In this document: in pieces, positions 1 through 8,630 of the stretch | Numbering within the stretch: position 1 is the stretch's first letter | Layout: every line of letters begins with the position of its first letter | NCBI RefSeq assembly: GCF_048595755.1 | Contig: NZ_CP184360.1 | Location: forward strand, 3,038,001-3,102,000 | Reading direction: 5' to 3' | From: Luteococcus sp048595755 | Lineage (GTDB): Bacteria; Actinomycetota; Actinomycetes; Propionibacteriales; Propionibacteriaceae | DNA: 64,000 nt | Program-made: the position numbers and the translations under genes | Notes under the pieces: model-generated | Databases searched by the model: none | Told to the model about the DNA's origin: nothing | Seen by the model: the letters and a program-made list of their open reading frames with translations, nothing else

Positions 1-1
1 C

Positions 2-679
2 CAGCGTGCGCTGGAACTGCTCCAGGCCGGGGATGACGTCGAGCTGGTGGCCACCAATGCCGGCGCCCTGCAGCTGACCGACCTGCCCATGGTGCGCAGC
101 CAGGTGCTGCGCACGGGTGAGGCCGTGCACGCTGCCGCCCGCGACGGTGACGTGCCGGGCGCGCTGCAGGCACTGGACTCCCACCGACTGCTGTGCGCCC
201 ACCGGGAGGGTCGTTGGGGCGTGGCCCGGTGGGGACGCATGGTGGAGGACCTGCTGCGCCACGAGGTGGCCGGTTATGGCGCCGAGGGCGAGTGGTACCT
301 GGGCCGTCCCCTGCTGGTCACCCAGAACCTGAAGGACCTGGACCTGTCCAATGGCGACGCCGGTGTGGTGGTGGCCCACGAACAAGGGCTGCGCGCCGCC
401 ATCGGCAGCAGCCAACAGGCGCGCACCTTCTCCCCCTTCCTGCTGGACCACGTCGCCAGCCTGCATGCGATGACCATCCACAAGGCACAGGGAAGCCAGT
501 TCCGGGAGGTCACCGTCGTGCTGCCGCCGGCCGAGTCGTCGCTGCTCACCCGCGAGCTGCTCTACACCGCAGTCACCCGCGCCAGTGACCGGGTGCGGCT
601 GGTGGGAACCCCCGATGCGGTCGCCAAGGCCATCGAGAACCGCGCGGTGCGCGCCTCCGGGCTGGCCCGCGGCTGGTGA
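2..679 (+). CDS. recD: RecD, exodeoxyribonuclease V alpha subunit (C-terminal part)
   Basis: The reading frame is open from the first bases of the window, so this is the last ~225 residues of a longer gene. It shows the end of a superfamily 1B helicase: a HKAQGSQF motif followed by LLYTAVTRASDRVRLV, the RecD motif V/VI block that contacts ATP and DNA. RecD is the 5'-3' motor of RecBCD, which processes double-strand ends. The C-terminal ending (RASGLARGW) is typical of RecBCD-type RecD. The gene converges on nudC with a 55-base gap. RecB and RecC, if present, lie upstream of the window. Confidence 0.85.
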   Translation, partial: QRALELLQAGDDVELVATNAGALQLTDLPMVRSQVLRTGEAVHAAARDGDVPGALQALDSHRLLCAHREGRWGVARWGRMVEDLLRHEVAGYGAEGEWYLGRPLLVTQNLKDLDLSNGDAGVVVAHEQGLRAAIGSSQQARTFSPFLLDHVASLHAMTIHKAQGSQFREVTVVLPPAESSLLTRELLYTAVTRASDRVRLVGTPDAVAKAIENRAVRASGLARGW

Positions 680-734
680 TCCGGCCCAGGCCCAGCCGAA
701 TTAGATGCCCGGCCTCCTCAGATGCGCAGCCGGA

Positions 735-1616
735 TCAGATGCGCAGGACGCCCTCCGGCGCGGGCAGCTGACCGGCGCGCCAACGCGCGATGATCCGCCC
801 CGCGATGGAGCCGGAGCTGGGCAGGGTCAGGCCGGCGGACTGGTGCTCGGCCAGTTCCTCCGGGGTGTACCACTGCGCCGAGCGGATCTCCTGGCCGTCG
901 ACGCGAATCTCGCCCTGGGCGCGGGCCACGAAGCCCAGCATCATGGAACGCGGGTAGGGCCAGGGCTGGCTGGCCAGGAAGCGGGCCTCGCTGACCTGCA
1001 GGCCCGACTCCTCGTGCACCTCGCGCACCACCGCGTGCTCGGCGCTCTCCCCTGCCTCGACGAAGCCCGCCAGGATCGACACGCGTCCCTCCGGCCAGTT
1101 GCCGTTGTGCGCCAGCAAGAGGCGGTCGCGATCGTCCAGCACGGCGACGATCATCGCGGGATCGGTGCGGGGGAAGACCTCCGACCCGCACCGGGTGCAG
1201 GTGCGCTGGAAGCCTCCGTGGCTCATCTGGGTGCTGCCGCCACATTGCGGGCAGAAGCCCGCAGTCTCATGCCAGGCCAGCACCGCCGTGGCGGCCGTGA
1301 CGAGTTCGCGCCAGGCCCCGGTCAGGTTTCCCTCCCGCAGGGACTCCCCCGCCGCCACCGGGCCACGGTGGCAGAACCACACCGTGGTACCGACGCGTCC
1401 CAGCAGCACATGACGCCGCGGGTCGTAGCGATCGCCGTGCCGGGTCACCGGCGCACCTTCCGGGTCGGCCTCGGCCCGCCCTCGGGAATCGACGGTCAAC
1501 ATCCTGGTCCCAGGTGCCTGCCACAGGGCCCGCAGGAGGTCTTCGTCGACTCGCGCCGCAGGCATCCGGTCCAGGACCGGTTGCAGCGCCCAGGCCAGTG
1601 ATTCGTCAGTATCCAT
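735..1616 (-). CDS. nudC: NAD+ diphosphatase NudC (Nudix hydrolase)
   Basis: A 293-residue protein with the NudC layout: an N-terminal beta domain, a four-cysteine zinc ribbon (CPQC ... CTRC), a Nudix box (GFVEAGESAEHAVVREVHEESG) and the NudC-specific SQPWPYP motif after it. NudC cleaves NAD(H) to NMN(H) and AMP and removes NAD caps from RNA. The ATG at 1616 lies 10 bases after a TAGCCT -10-like hexamer (1627-1632), so any leader would be very short. The gene follows adnB, as in mycobacteria. The stop region is duplicated: a 12-base string (TCAGATGCGCAG on the plus strand) occurs twice with a 17-base period at 719-748. Confidence 0.9.
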   Translation of the reverse strand: MDTDESLAWALQPVLDRMPAARVDEDLLRALWQAPGTRMLTVDSRGRAEADPEGAPVTRHGDRYDPRRHVLLGRVGTTVWFCHRGPVAAGESLREGNLTGAWRELVTAATAVLAWHETAGFCPQCGGSTQMSHGGFQRTCTRCGSEVFPRTDPAMIVAVLDDRDRLLLAHNGNWPEGRVSILAGFVEAGESAEHAVVREVHEESGLQVSEARFLASQPWPYPRSMMLGFVARAQGEIRVDGQEIRSAQWYTPEELAEHQSAGLTLPSSGSIAGRIIARWRAGQLPAPEGVLRI

Positions 1617-1622
1617 GGTGGT

Positions 1623-4600
1623 TCAGAGGCTACCCGGGCCCGGGAGGTCGGGCAGGCTCCCACCGTGGGCCATCCGCACCAGCTCCTGCTCGTCGGCCAG
1701 CTGCGCAGGTCTTTCCACCTCGCCGCTGAGCACGTGGTAGAAGACCGCGTCCACGCGCTCGAGGGGCACCTTGCGAGCCTGCGCCCAGGCCAGCCGGTAG
1801 ATCGCCAGCTGGGTGGGATCGCTGGGCTGGTTGGCGGTCTTCCAGTCGACCACCTGGAAGTCGTGGCCGCTGCCGGGTTCCGCCGCGTAGACCGCATCCA
1901 TCCGGCCGCGCAGCAGGCTTTCCCCCAGCACCAGCACGAAGGGCACCTCGACCGCCACTGGTTGCCTGTCGGCATAGGGGCCCTGCTCGAAGGCGCGCAC
2001 CAGCCGGTGAAGGGCCAGGTCCGACTCGGTGAGGTCCGTGGCGGGCCAGTCGTCGGGATCCACCAGCGTCGCCATCCCGAAGCGTCGCTCCACCCATTCG
2101 TGGAAGCGGGTGCCCAGTGTGGCGGCGGCCGAGACCCGGCGGGGCATGGGACGCACCAGCGAGGCCGCGAAACCCTCCGGATCGCGGGTGGCCGACATCA
2201 ACGCGGAGGCGGACAGCGCCGACGGCATCGGCACCTCGACCACTGCCCGGTCACCGCCCCGTGCCTCGGCCAACAACTGCTCCATCTCGGCGTCCCAGCG
2301 AGCCACGGCAGCCTCCTGGTCAAGCGTCAGCTGCTCGGCGGGCCCCTCGTGACTGCCGGTCTGCGCGAAGCGCTCGCGCGCTCCCTCCACCAGCTCGGCG
2401 GCCAGCAGCCGCCGCTCCCGGGCGTCGGGGTCGGGTTGGATCGGCCATTCCACCCGGGCCTGGGGTGCGGCGGCCGGGTTCTGCTCGGCCACTGGCGGGG
2501 CCGTCGCCAGCACCTGCCCCTGCCGGTCGGCCTCGGCCATCACGCTCGCCAGGTAGGTGGCCGGCTTGCGCGGACGCGACAGTCCCGGCCGCCAGGTGTG
2601 TCCGGTGGCAGTCAGCTGCTCGCGCGCGCGGGTGATGGCCACATAGGCCAGCCGGTCCTCGGATCGGCGCTGCGCCAGCTTCAGTTCCTTGCCGTAGTCG
2701 GTCAGGGCGGCATTGCTGGCATCGGCCAGCTGCGGGATGCTGTCGGCGTCGCCGCGCAGCTCGGCCGGCAGGACCGCCGCATTCTTGGTCCAGTTGTCGG
2801 TGACCCGGTCCGACGGGAAGACGCCCTCCACCAGGGCGGGCAGGTAGACCACGTCCCATTCCAGCCCCTTGGAGCGATGGACGGTGAGCAGTTTGACCGA
2901 ATTGCGCTCGCTGGGGGTGGCCTGGTCGAGCCCCGCGCCATGGTCGAGTTCCGCATCCAGCCAGGCCAGCAGACCGCCCAAGGAGGCATCGCCGTCCACG
3001 TCGACGTACTCGGCCACGGCATCGACGAAGGTCGCCAGTTGGCTGCGCCGGTTGGTGCGGGCCAGTTCCTCGGTGGCCGACAGCTCCACGTCGAGCCCCA
3101 GGGTGTGCACCACGCGACGCACCAGCTCGGTGATGGGCTCGTCGGCGTGCTGGCGCAAGTCGGCCAGCTCGGCGGTGAAGGCGGCGAATCGCTCGCGTGC
3201 CTGGTCACTGAACGGCCCCGGCCCCGGGTTCTCGGCCGCGTCCAACAGGCACACCACCTCGGCCGGGTCGACGTCGGCGATCGCGTCGGCCAGGTCGCTG
3301 TACAGGTCTGGGCTCTCGGGTCGCTCCGGGCGCACCTCACGGGAGAGCTCCACCGCGCGTTGTCCCAACAGCGCCAGGTCACGCTCACCGACGTGCCAGC
3401 GCGGCCCGGTGAGCAACCTGACCGCTTCCGGGTTGGCAGTGACGTCGTTGACCAGGGTGAGCGTGGCCACCACGTCGGCCACCTCCGGCAACCTCAGCAA
3501 ACCGCCCAGGCCGACGATCTCCACCGGGACGTCACGATCGACCAGCGCCGAGAAGATCGACGCGATGTCGGCATTGCGACGCACCAGCACGGCGATCCGG
3601 GACCACTGTGGCTGCCCGCTCGGATCGGTGGCGTTGCGGCCGTCGGTCACCACCTGGTCGGCGATCCATGCCACTTCCTGCGGCCAGGTCTCGAAGGTGG
3701 CCGCGCGCACCGCTCCCCCGTCCTTGCCGGGCGGCGCCACCAGACTGATCGCCTCGTGGCCGTCACGCACCAGCAGCGGGTCATCACGCAAGGTGGCGGC
3801 CACGTCATTGGCGACGTCGAGGATCTTCTGCCCACTGCGCCGGTTGACGCTCAGCGTGTAGGAGTCGGCGGGGCTGCCGTCCTGCTTGGCGAACTCGGTG
3901 GAGAACTGCAGGATGTTGCTGGCCGCGGCGCCGCGCCACCCGTAGATCGCCTGGAAGGGATCCCCCACCGCCGTGACCGCGTGGCCCCGGCCCTGCTGGG
4001 GATCGCTGCCGCTGAACAGTCCGTGCAGCAGCTGTGCCTGGGCCGACGAGGTGTCCTGGTACTCGTCCAGCAGCACCACCCGGAAGCGGTCCCGCACCGC
4101 TGCCGACACTCCCGGCACCCGCTGCACCAGCTCGGCGGCCACGGCCATCTGGTCGGCGAACTCCACCAGGCCCAGTTCGCGCTTGAGCTGCTGGTAGCCG
4201 TCCACCAGGTCGAGCAGTTCCACGCGCTCCATCGCGGCCGCCCCCGCCTGGCCCACCGCCGCGTACACATTGCCGCGATTGTTGCGCGGCGCCTGCTCCA
4301 GGTGGCCGACGAATTCGTGCGAGTGCGCCACCACCTGCTCGCGTCGCACCAGGTGCGAGGCCATGTCGGCATCGAGTTTCAAGACCCGTTCCGTGACGCT
4401 GGCCGGACGCAGGCGCGAGATGTGTTCGAAGGGCCCGCCAGCCGAACTCACCACCCGGGAGGCCAGCCGGTACCGGGAGGCTCCGGTGAGCATCATCGGA
4501 TCGGTCTCGACCCCGATGCGCAGGCCGTGCTCGTTCACCAACCGGGCGGCGAAGGAGTCATAGGTCATGATGACCTCCTCACCATCGGCGTCCTCGCCGT

Positions 4601-4910
4601 CCGGCTCGAGCACGCCGGCCTTCTCCAGCGCCTGACGGACGCGATGGGCCAGTTCGGCCGCCGCCTTGCGCGTGAACGTGAGCCCCAGCACCTCATGCGG
4701 GGCCACCTGTCCGGTGCCGACCAACCACACGACCCGGGCCGCCATCACCGTGGTCTTGCCCGAACCGGCGCCGGCGATGATCACCGCCGGGGTCAACGGC
4801 GCGGTGATGGCGGCGAGCTGCTCGTCGGAGAAGTCGATGCCGAGGGCATCACACAGCTCGTCGGTGCTGGACAGGACCCTCCGCGGGCGTGGCAACTGGA
4901 CGAGGCTCAT
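1623..4910 (-). CDS. adnB: AdnB, helicase-nuclease subunit of the AdnAB resection complex
   Basis: A 1,095-residue UvrD-like helicase fused to a RecB-like nuclease. Visible motifs are Walker A GAGSGKTT (residues ~47-54), motif II LLDEYQDT, motif III VGDPFQAIYGWRGA, motif V TVHRSKGLEWD and motif VI YVAITRARE. The C-terminal nuclease core reads QVVDWKT, without the cysteines seen in AdnA. In mycobacteria AdnB is the leading ATP-driven motor of the AdnAB heterodimer that resects double-strand breaks. I chose ATG 4910 because it overlaps the adnA stop in an ATGA and has AGGAGG ten bases upstream; an in-frame extension to 4973 lacks such a site. It is co-translated with adnA. Confidence 0.92.
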   Translation of the reverse strand: MSLVQLPRPRRVLSSTDELCDALGIDFSDEQLAAITAPLTPAVIIAGAGSGKTTVMAARVVWLVGTGQVAPHEVLGLTFTRKAAAELAHRVRQALEKAGVLEPDGEDADGEEVIMTYDSFAARLVNEHGLRIGVETDPMMLTGASRYRLASRVVSSAGGPFEHISRLRPASVTERVLKLDADMASHLVRREQVVAHSHEFVGHLEQAPRNNRGNVYAAVGQAGAAAMERVELLDLVDGYQQLKRELGLVEFADQMAVAAELVQRVPGVSAAVRDRFRVVLLDEYQDTSSAQAQLLHGLFSGSDPQQGRGHAVTAVGDPFQAIYGWRGAAASNILQFSTEFAKQDGSPADSYTLSVNRRSGQKILDVANDVAATLRDDPLLVRDGHEAISLVAPPGKDGGAVRAATFETWPQEVAWIADQVVTDGRNATDPSGQPQWSRIAVLVRRNADIASIFSALVDRDVPVEIVGLGGLLRLPEVADVVATLTLVNDVTANPEAVRLLTGPRWHVGERDLALLGQRAVELSREVRPERPESPDLYSDLADAIADVDPAEVVCLLDAAENPGPGPFSDQARERFAAFTAELADLRQHADEPITELVRRVVHTLGLDVELSATEELARTNRRSQLATFVDAVAEYVDVDGDASLGGLLAWLDAELDHGAGLDQATPSERNSVKLLTVHRSKGLEWDVVYLPALVEGVFPSDRVTDNWTKNAAVLPAELRGDADSIPQLADASNAALTDYGKELKLAQRRSEDRLAYVAITRAREQLTATGHTWRPGLSRPRKPATYLASVMAEADRQGQVLATAPPVAEQNPAAAPQARVEWPIQPDPDARERRLLAAELVEGARERFAQTGSHEGPAEQLTLDQEAAVARWDAEMEQLLAEARGGDRAVVEVPMPSALSASALMSATRDPEGFAASLVRPMPRRVSAAATLGTRFHEWVERRFGMATLVDPDDWPATDLTESDLALHRLVRAFEQGPYADRQPVAVEVPFVLVLGESLLRGRMDAVYAAEPGSGHDFQVVDWKTANQPSDPTQLAIYRLAWAQARKVPLERVDAVFYHVLSGEVERPAQLADEQELVRMAHGGSLPDLPGPGSL

Positions 4911-7900
4911 CGGCCCACCTCCTCGGCAGTGCGCATCGCCGGGCAGCTCAGCGCGAAGGGACAGAACTGACAACGGTCACAGCGGCTGGCGTCGAACCGC
5001 TCCTCACGGATGGTGCGCGCCGCCCGCCCCAGGTGCTCGTGCACCCAGGTGGGATGCTCGGCGTCTTCGGGGGCCGCCTGACCGCGCACGCCGTGCGGCA
5101 GCTCGTCCAGCGAGGGCTGGCTGAGCACCTTGGGCCAGGGCAGGCTCCCGTCCTGCTTGCGCAGGTAGACCAGTTCGGCGCCACCCACCCGGCGTTCGCC
5201 GGGTGCCAGGTCGTCGAAGGCACCCTGCTTGGCGGCCAGCTGATAGATGCCCAGCTGGTCCATCTGATCGACTCGCGCCTGGGTGGGCACGTGACGACCG
5301 GTCTTGAAGTCGACGATGCGCAATCGGTCCTGGCCGTCACGTTCCAGACGATCCACGCTGCCCTTCAACACCACCTCTTCCCCGTCGACCTGAACGGTGG
5401 TGGTGAAGTCCACCTCCACCCCCAACACCTCGCGGTCCTGCGTGGCCTCCGCCCAGGCCTCGAAGCGCTCCAGGGCACTTTGCGCCTCGGTGCGCTCCGA
5501 GGCCGACAACCACTCTGCGTCGAAGCGGATCTGTTCCCAGACCTGGTCCAGGTGACCCGTCAGTTCCTCCGCGGACAGTTCGTCGCTGAGGGCGTGCTGG
5601 GCCAGCACGTGGATCACCGAGCCAAGGGAGGCCGCACTCCCCCGCTGCGCCTCGGCCCGGGCCTGACGGGCCAGGAACCATTGCCGGGGGCAGTCCAGCA
5701 GCGTCTCCACCTGGGATCCGGACAGCACGATTGGCTCGTCCGGGCTCGCCACGGGCTCGGGTGCCTCGGTGTAGCTACGAATCCCCCACCAGCTGCCCGG
5801 GTTGGCCGCAGGCACCAAGGGCCTGCCCTGCCTGTCACGTTCGTCGGCCAGCCGCGCCAGGCGGACGGCGGCGGCCTCTCGCAGCGCGGGAGCCGCATTC
5901 GGATCGGTGCACACGGCTCGCAGTTCGGCGACGAGGGCGGGCAAGGTCATCGCGCGGCGACGCCGGCCCGGCACATGCTCCACCTCCACCCCGAGCTCCT
6001 GCAGGAAGCGCGAGGGCTGCTCCCCCTCGCCTTCGGTGCCCTCGACGGCGCAGACCACCAGGGTCTGCTCGGCACGGCTGCACGCCAGGTGGAACAGGCG
6101 CCGCTCCTCGGCCAGCACCGCGCTGGTGGGGGTTGGGGGCAAGACTCCGTGCGGCGTGATCCGGTCTGGCTCCAGCAGCGTGCCGCGACGCCCCAGGTTG
6201 GGCCAACTGCCCTCCTGCGCCCCGACGACCACCACCAGCGGCCACTGCTCACCCTTGGCCCGGTGGGCCGTCACCAGCCGCACCCCCTGGTCGCGCAGGT
6301 CGGACTCGCGATTGGTGTCGGCCGGGATGGCCTGGGCCGCCACCTCGGCCACCAAGGCCCGCACGCCCTTCTCTCCCACCAGCTGCGACTCGCGCGCCGC
6401 CAGGTCGAACAGGGCACAGACTGCATCCATGTCACGGTGGGCGCGCAGCGATCCGTCATCGCCAGCCAGCGCCTGTTCGCGCAGCTGTTGCGGCCATCGG
6501 GTTCCGCTCCACAGCTGCCACAGGGCCATCTGGGCGCTGCCCCCGCGGGCCACCACTCCTCCCACCTGGGCCAGCAGCTCACCCAGCGCCACGGCACGGC
6601 GCACCTCGGGGGGCAGCCCTTCCTCGTCGTCGGCCAGGGCCCGGCCCCAGTGCGGTTCCATCACGAGCCTGGCCACCAGCTGGGCCGACGGGCTCAGGCT
6701 GGTCTCGTCCTGTTCGGCGGCCTGGTTGCGCCGCAAGAGCCGAGCCAGCCGACGCAGGCCCAGGCTGTCGAGCCCGCCCAGCGGGGAGCGCAGCAGTCGC
6801 GCCGCCACATCCGGATCGATGTCCTCGCCCCGCACCAGGCTGACCGCCGTCTCCAGACCGAGCAGCAGGGGGCGCACCGCGAGCTCCTCGGCCAGGGCGA
6901 TCTCGTCACCGGCCACCTCCACCGGTACGCCCGCCGCTGCCAGCCCCCGGCTCAGCGCTGGCAGGTCTCCCCGGCCGGACCGGGTCATGACGGCCATCTG
7001 CGACCAGTCGAGCCCGCCGTCCAGATGGGCCTCGCGCAGCATCCCGGCGACGTGCTCCACCATCGAGCCGAAGCTCTCGTGCACCTGGGCCTGCACCCGT
7101 CCCCGGGCAACCCCTGCGGTGGCCCGCGCCGCCGGCCCCGACCCGTTGTTGGGCAGCCGTGCCGCGATCGTCGTGCAGGCACGCACGAGGTCGGCGGCCG
7201 CCCGGTGGTTGGTGAGCAGGTCGATCCGGGCGGTGGGCACCTGCCCGCGACCCACCAGGTCGTCGAAGTCCACCACCGAACGCAGCTCCGCCCCACGAAA
7301 GGCGAAGACGGTGGTGCTGGGATCGGCGAAGGCCACCAGCTCCAGCCCCAGGGCCACCAGGTCTGCCAGCAGATTGACCTGGGCGGTGTCGCACTCGGCG
7401 AACTCGTCGACGTGGACGCTGGTCAGTTCGGACTGCAGCGCGGCGCGCACCTGCGGATCCAACAGGAGCAGGCGCGTGCGGTGCACCAGCTCCGAGTAGT
7501 CCAGTGCCGCCTCGGCGTCGAGCACGTCCAGGTACTCGTCGAAGAAGTCCCCCACCGCGACCCATTCGGGACGTCCGGCAGCGCGGCCCACACCCGCCAC
7601 GTCGGCAGGATCCATGCCCAGCTGCCGGGTGCGCGCCAGCACGGCGCGCACCTCCGTGGCGAAGGCCCGCGTCCCCCGGGCAGCCACCAGGTCCTGGGGC
7701 CAGTCCTGCGCGTCGTGGTGTGCCAGCAGCTCGCGCACGCGGAATTCCTGCTCGGGGGCGGTCAGCAGCCGGGGCGAGGAGTCCGAACCCTCCACGCTGC
7801 CGAAGCGACGCACCAGCGCATGGCAGAAACCGTGCACCGTCATCACCTTGGGAGCCACCTGGCTGCGTCCCAGCCGACGCACGATCCGGGCCCTGAGTTC

Positions 7901-8152
7901 CTGCGCGGCGGGCCGGGACCAGGTCAGCACCAGGCTCGGCCCCAGGTCGCCGTCCACCGCACGTGCTGCCACCGACTCCACCAGGGTGCTCGTCTTGCCG
8001 GTGCCCGGCGCCCCGACCACCAGCAGCGCCCCACCCTGCGGCCCGGCCCGGTGCTGCACCACGCGGGACTGCTCGGCGTCGAGCTGCAGGCCCGTCTCGC
8101 CCTGCCCGGTGGGAGGCGCCAACACGAAAGTTCTGTCCGTCACGGCCACCAT
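4907..8152 (-). CDS. adnA: AdnA, helicase-nuclease subunit of the AdnAB resection complex
   Basis: A 1,081-residue protein with a divergent UvrD-like motor: Walker A GAPGTGKT (47-54), motif II VHVDEFAECD, motif III FADPSTTVFAFRGA and motif V TAHRAKGEQW. It ends in a RecB-family nuclease with IVDFKTG. A first cysteine in LLDCPRQWFL and three in CDRCQFCPFALSC form the pattern of a 4Fe-4S nuclease. The motor motifs look less canonical than those of AdnB, fitting the known asymmetry of AdnAB. ATG 8152 starts the operon adnA-adnB and probably nudC. No Shine-Dalgarno sequence or clear promoter is visible in the 140-base divergent gap to the cold-shock gene. Confidence 0.92.
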   Translation of the reverse strand: MVAVTDRTFVLAPPTGQGETGLQLDAEQSRVVQHRAGPQGGALLVVGAPGTGKTSTLVESVAARAVDGDLGPSLVLTWSRPAAQELRARIVRRLGRSQVAPKVMTVHGFCHALVRRFGSVEGSDSSPRLLTAPEQEFRVRELLAHHDAQDWPQDLVAARGTRAFATEVRAVLARTRQLGMDPADVAGVGRAAGRPEWVAVGDFFDEYLDVLDAEAALDYSELVHRTRLLLLDPQVRAALQSELTSVHVDEFAECDTAQVNLLADLVALGLELVAFADPSTTVFAFRGAELRSVVDFDDLVGRGQVPTARIDLLTNHRAAADLVRACTTIAARLPNNGSGPAARATAGVARGRVQAQVHESFGSMVEHVAGMLREAHLDGGLDWSQMAVMTRSGRGDLPALSRGLAAAGVPVEVAGDEIALAEELAVRPLLLGLETAVSLVRGEDIDPDVAARLLRSPLGGLDSLGLRRLARLLRRNQAAEQDETSLSPSAQLVARLVMEPHWGRALADDEEGLPPEVRRAVALGELLAQVGGVVARGGSAQMALWQLWSGTRWPQQLREQALAGDDGSLRAHRDMDAVCALFDLAARESQLVGEKGVRALVAEVAAQAIPADTNRESDLRDQGVRLVTAHRAKGEQWPLVVVVGAQEGSWPNLGRRGTLLEPDRITPHGVLPPTPTSAVLAEERRLFHLACSRAEQTLVVCAVEGTEGEGEQPSRFLQELGVEVEHVPGRRRRAMTLPALVAELRAVCTDPNAAPALREAAAVRLARLADERDRQGRPLVPAANPGSWWGIRSYTEAPEPVASPDEPIVLSGSQVETLLDCPRQWFLARQARAEAQRGSAASLGSVIHVLAQHALSDELSAEELTGHLDQVWEQIRFDAEWLSASERTEAQSALERFEAWAEATQDREVLGVEVDFTTTVQVDGEEVVLKGSVDRLERDGQDRLRIVDFKTGRHVPTQARVDQMDQLGIYQLAAKQGAFDDLAPGERRVGGAELVYLRKQDGSLPWPKVLSQPSLDELPHGVRGQAAPEDAEHPTWVHEHLGRAARTIREERFDASRCDRCQFCPFALSCPAMRTAEEVGR

Positions 8153-8155
8153 GCA

Positions 8156-8171
8156 ACCAGAGCCCTGTGAC
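8156..8171. repeat. 16-base repeat flanking the cold-shock gene, copy 1
   Basis: ACCAGAGCCCTGTGAC occurs here, just before the adnA start, and again without change at 8496-8511, immediately after the cold-shock stop codon. The copies are in direct orientation, 340 bases apart, and bracket the whole csp transcription unit. Confidence 0.8.
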
Positions 8172-8292
8172 AGTTTCGTGCAAGCCCGGTGGATGCCCTC
8201 ACCGGTTGGCCCCCGGATGTGACAGTGTGGGCTGCGGACGCCGTGCAGTGCGGCTTCCGTGCAGACACGTAGGTCCAGTGGGGAGTTCAGTC

Positions 8293-8496
8293 ATGGCAAC
8301 AGGAACCGTGAAGTGGTTCAATGCCGAAAAGGGTTTCGGGTTCATCTCGGTCGATGGTGGCCAGGAGGACGTCTTCGTCCACTACAGCGCCATCGACTCG
8401 ACGGGTTTCCGTTCCCTCGACGAGGGTCAGGCCGTCGAGTTCGACATCGTGCAGGGCCCCAAGGGGAACCAGGCAGACAGGGTTCGCGCCCTGTGA
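8293..8496 (+). CDS. Cold-shock protein, CspA family
   Basis: A 67-residue single OB-fold protein starting MATGTVKWFNAEKGFGFI. RNP1 (KGFGFI) and RNP2 (VFVHY) are intact, so it should bind single-stranded RNA or DNA as an RNA chaperone. The length is exactly the family norm. GGGGAG lies about eight bases before ATG 8293. An upstream in-frame extension from 7963 only reads the antisense of adnA and is rejected. The gene is monocistronic: a strong terminator follows at 8559-8592, and a nested hairpin begins over the stop codon. Confidence 0.95.
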   Translation: MATGTVKWFNAEKGFGFISVDGGQEDVFVHYSAIDSTGFRSLDEGQAVEFDIVQGPKGNQADRVRAL

Positions 8497-8533
8497 CCAG
8501 AGCCCTGTGACCAGCACAGGGACCAGCACAGGG
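8489..8533 (+). repeat. Nested inverted repeat over the csp stop codon
   Basis: CCCTGTG occurs at 8489-8495 and 8503-8509, and its complement CACAGGG at 8515-8521 and 8527-8533. The inner pair closes on an ACCAG loop and the outer pair encloses it, giving a two-tier hairpin in the 3' end of the csp mRNA that includes the stop codon. The second copy of the 16-base flanking repeat (8496-8511) lies inside it. Confidence 0.7.
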
Positions 8534-8558
8534 AACTGACGCGGGTCAGCGTCGACCC

Positions 8559-8592
8559 AGTGGGCTCCGGGGAGCATTCCCCGGAGCCCACT
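8559..8592 (+). terminator. Intrinsic terminator of the cold-shock gene
   Basis: A perfect 15-base stem (AGTGGGCTCCGGGGA and its complement) closes on a four-base loop GCAT and is followed by CCTGTCCTT. The strong GC stem with only a weak T-tract is common in high-GC actinobacteria. Confidence 0.85.
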
Positions 8593-8618
8593 CCTGTCCT
8601 TGGGCAGACCTGCTGCGG

Positions 8619-8624
8619 CATCAT
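8619..8624 (+). promoter_or_regulatory. Putative -10 element (CATCAT) of the LigD-polymerase gene
   Basis: CATCAT ends six bases before ATG 8631 and follows the csp terminator, so the gene needs a promoter here. The spacing fits a leaderless mRNA. The hexamer keeps A2 and T6 of TANNNT but not T1. Confidence 0.4.
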
Positions 8625-8630
8625 GGCGGC

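Noticed and set aside
1665..8170. Two frames of about 1,100 codons on the plus strand opposite adnB and adnA
   Set aside because: Antisense shadows; the minus-strand frames carry full helicase and nuclease motifs.
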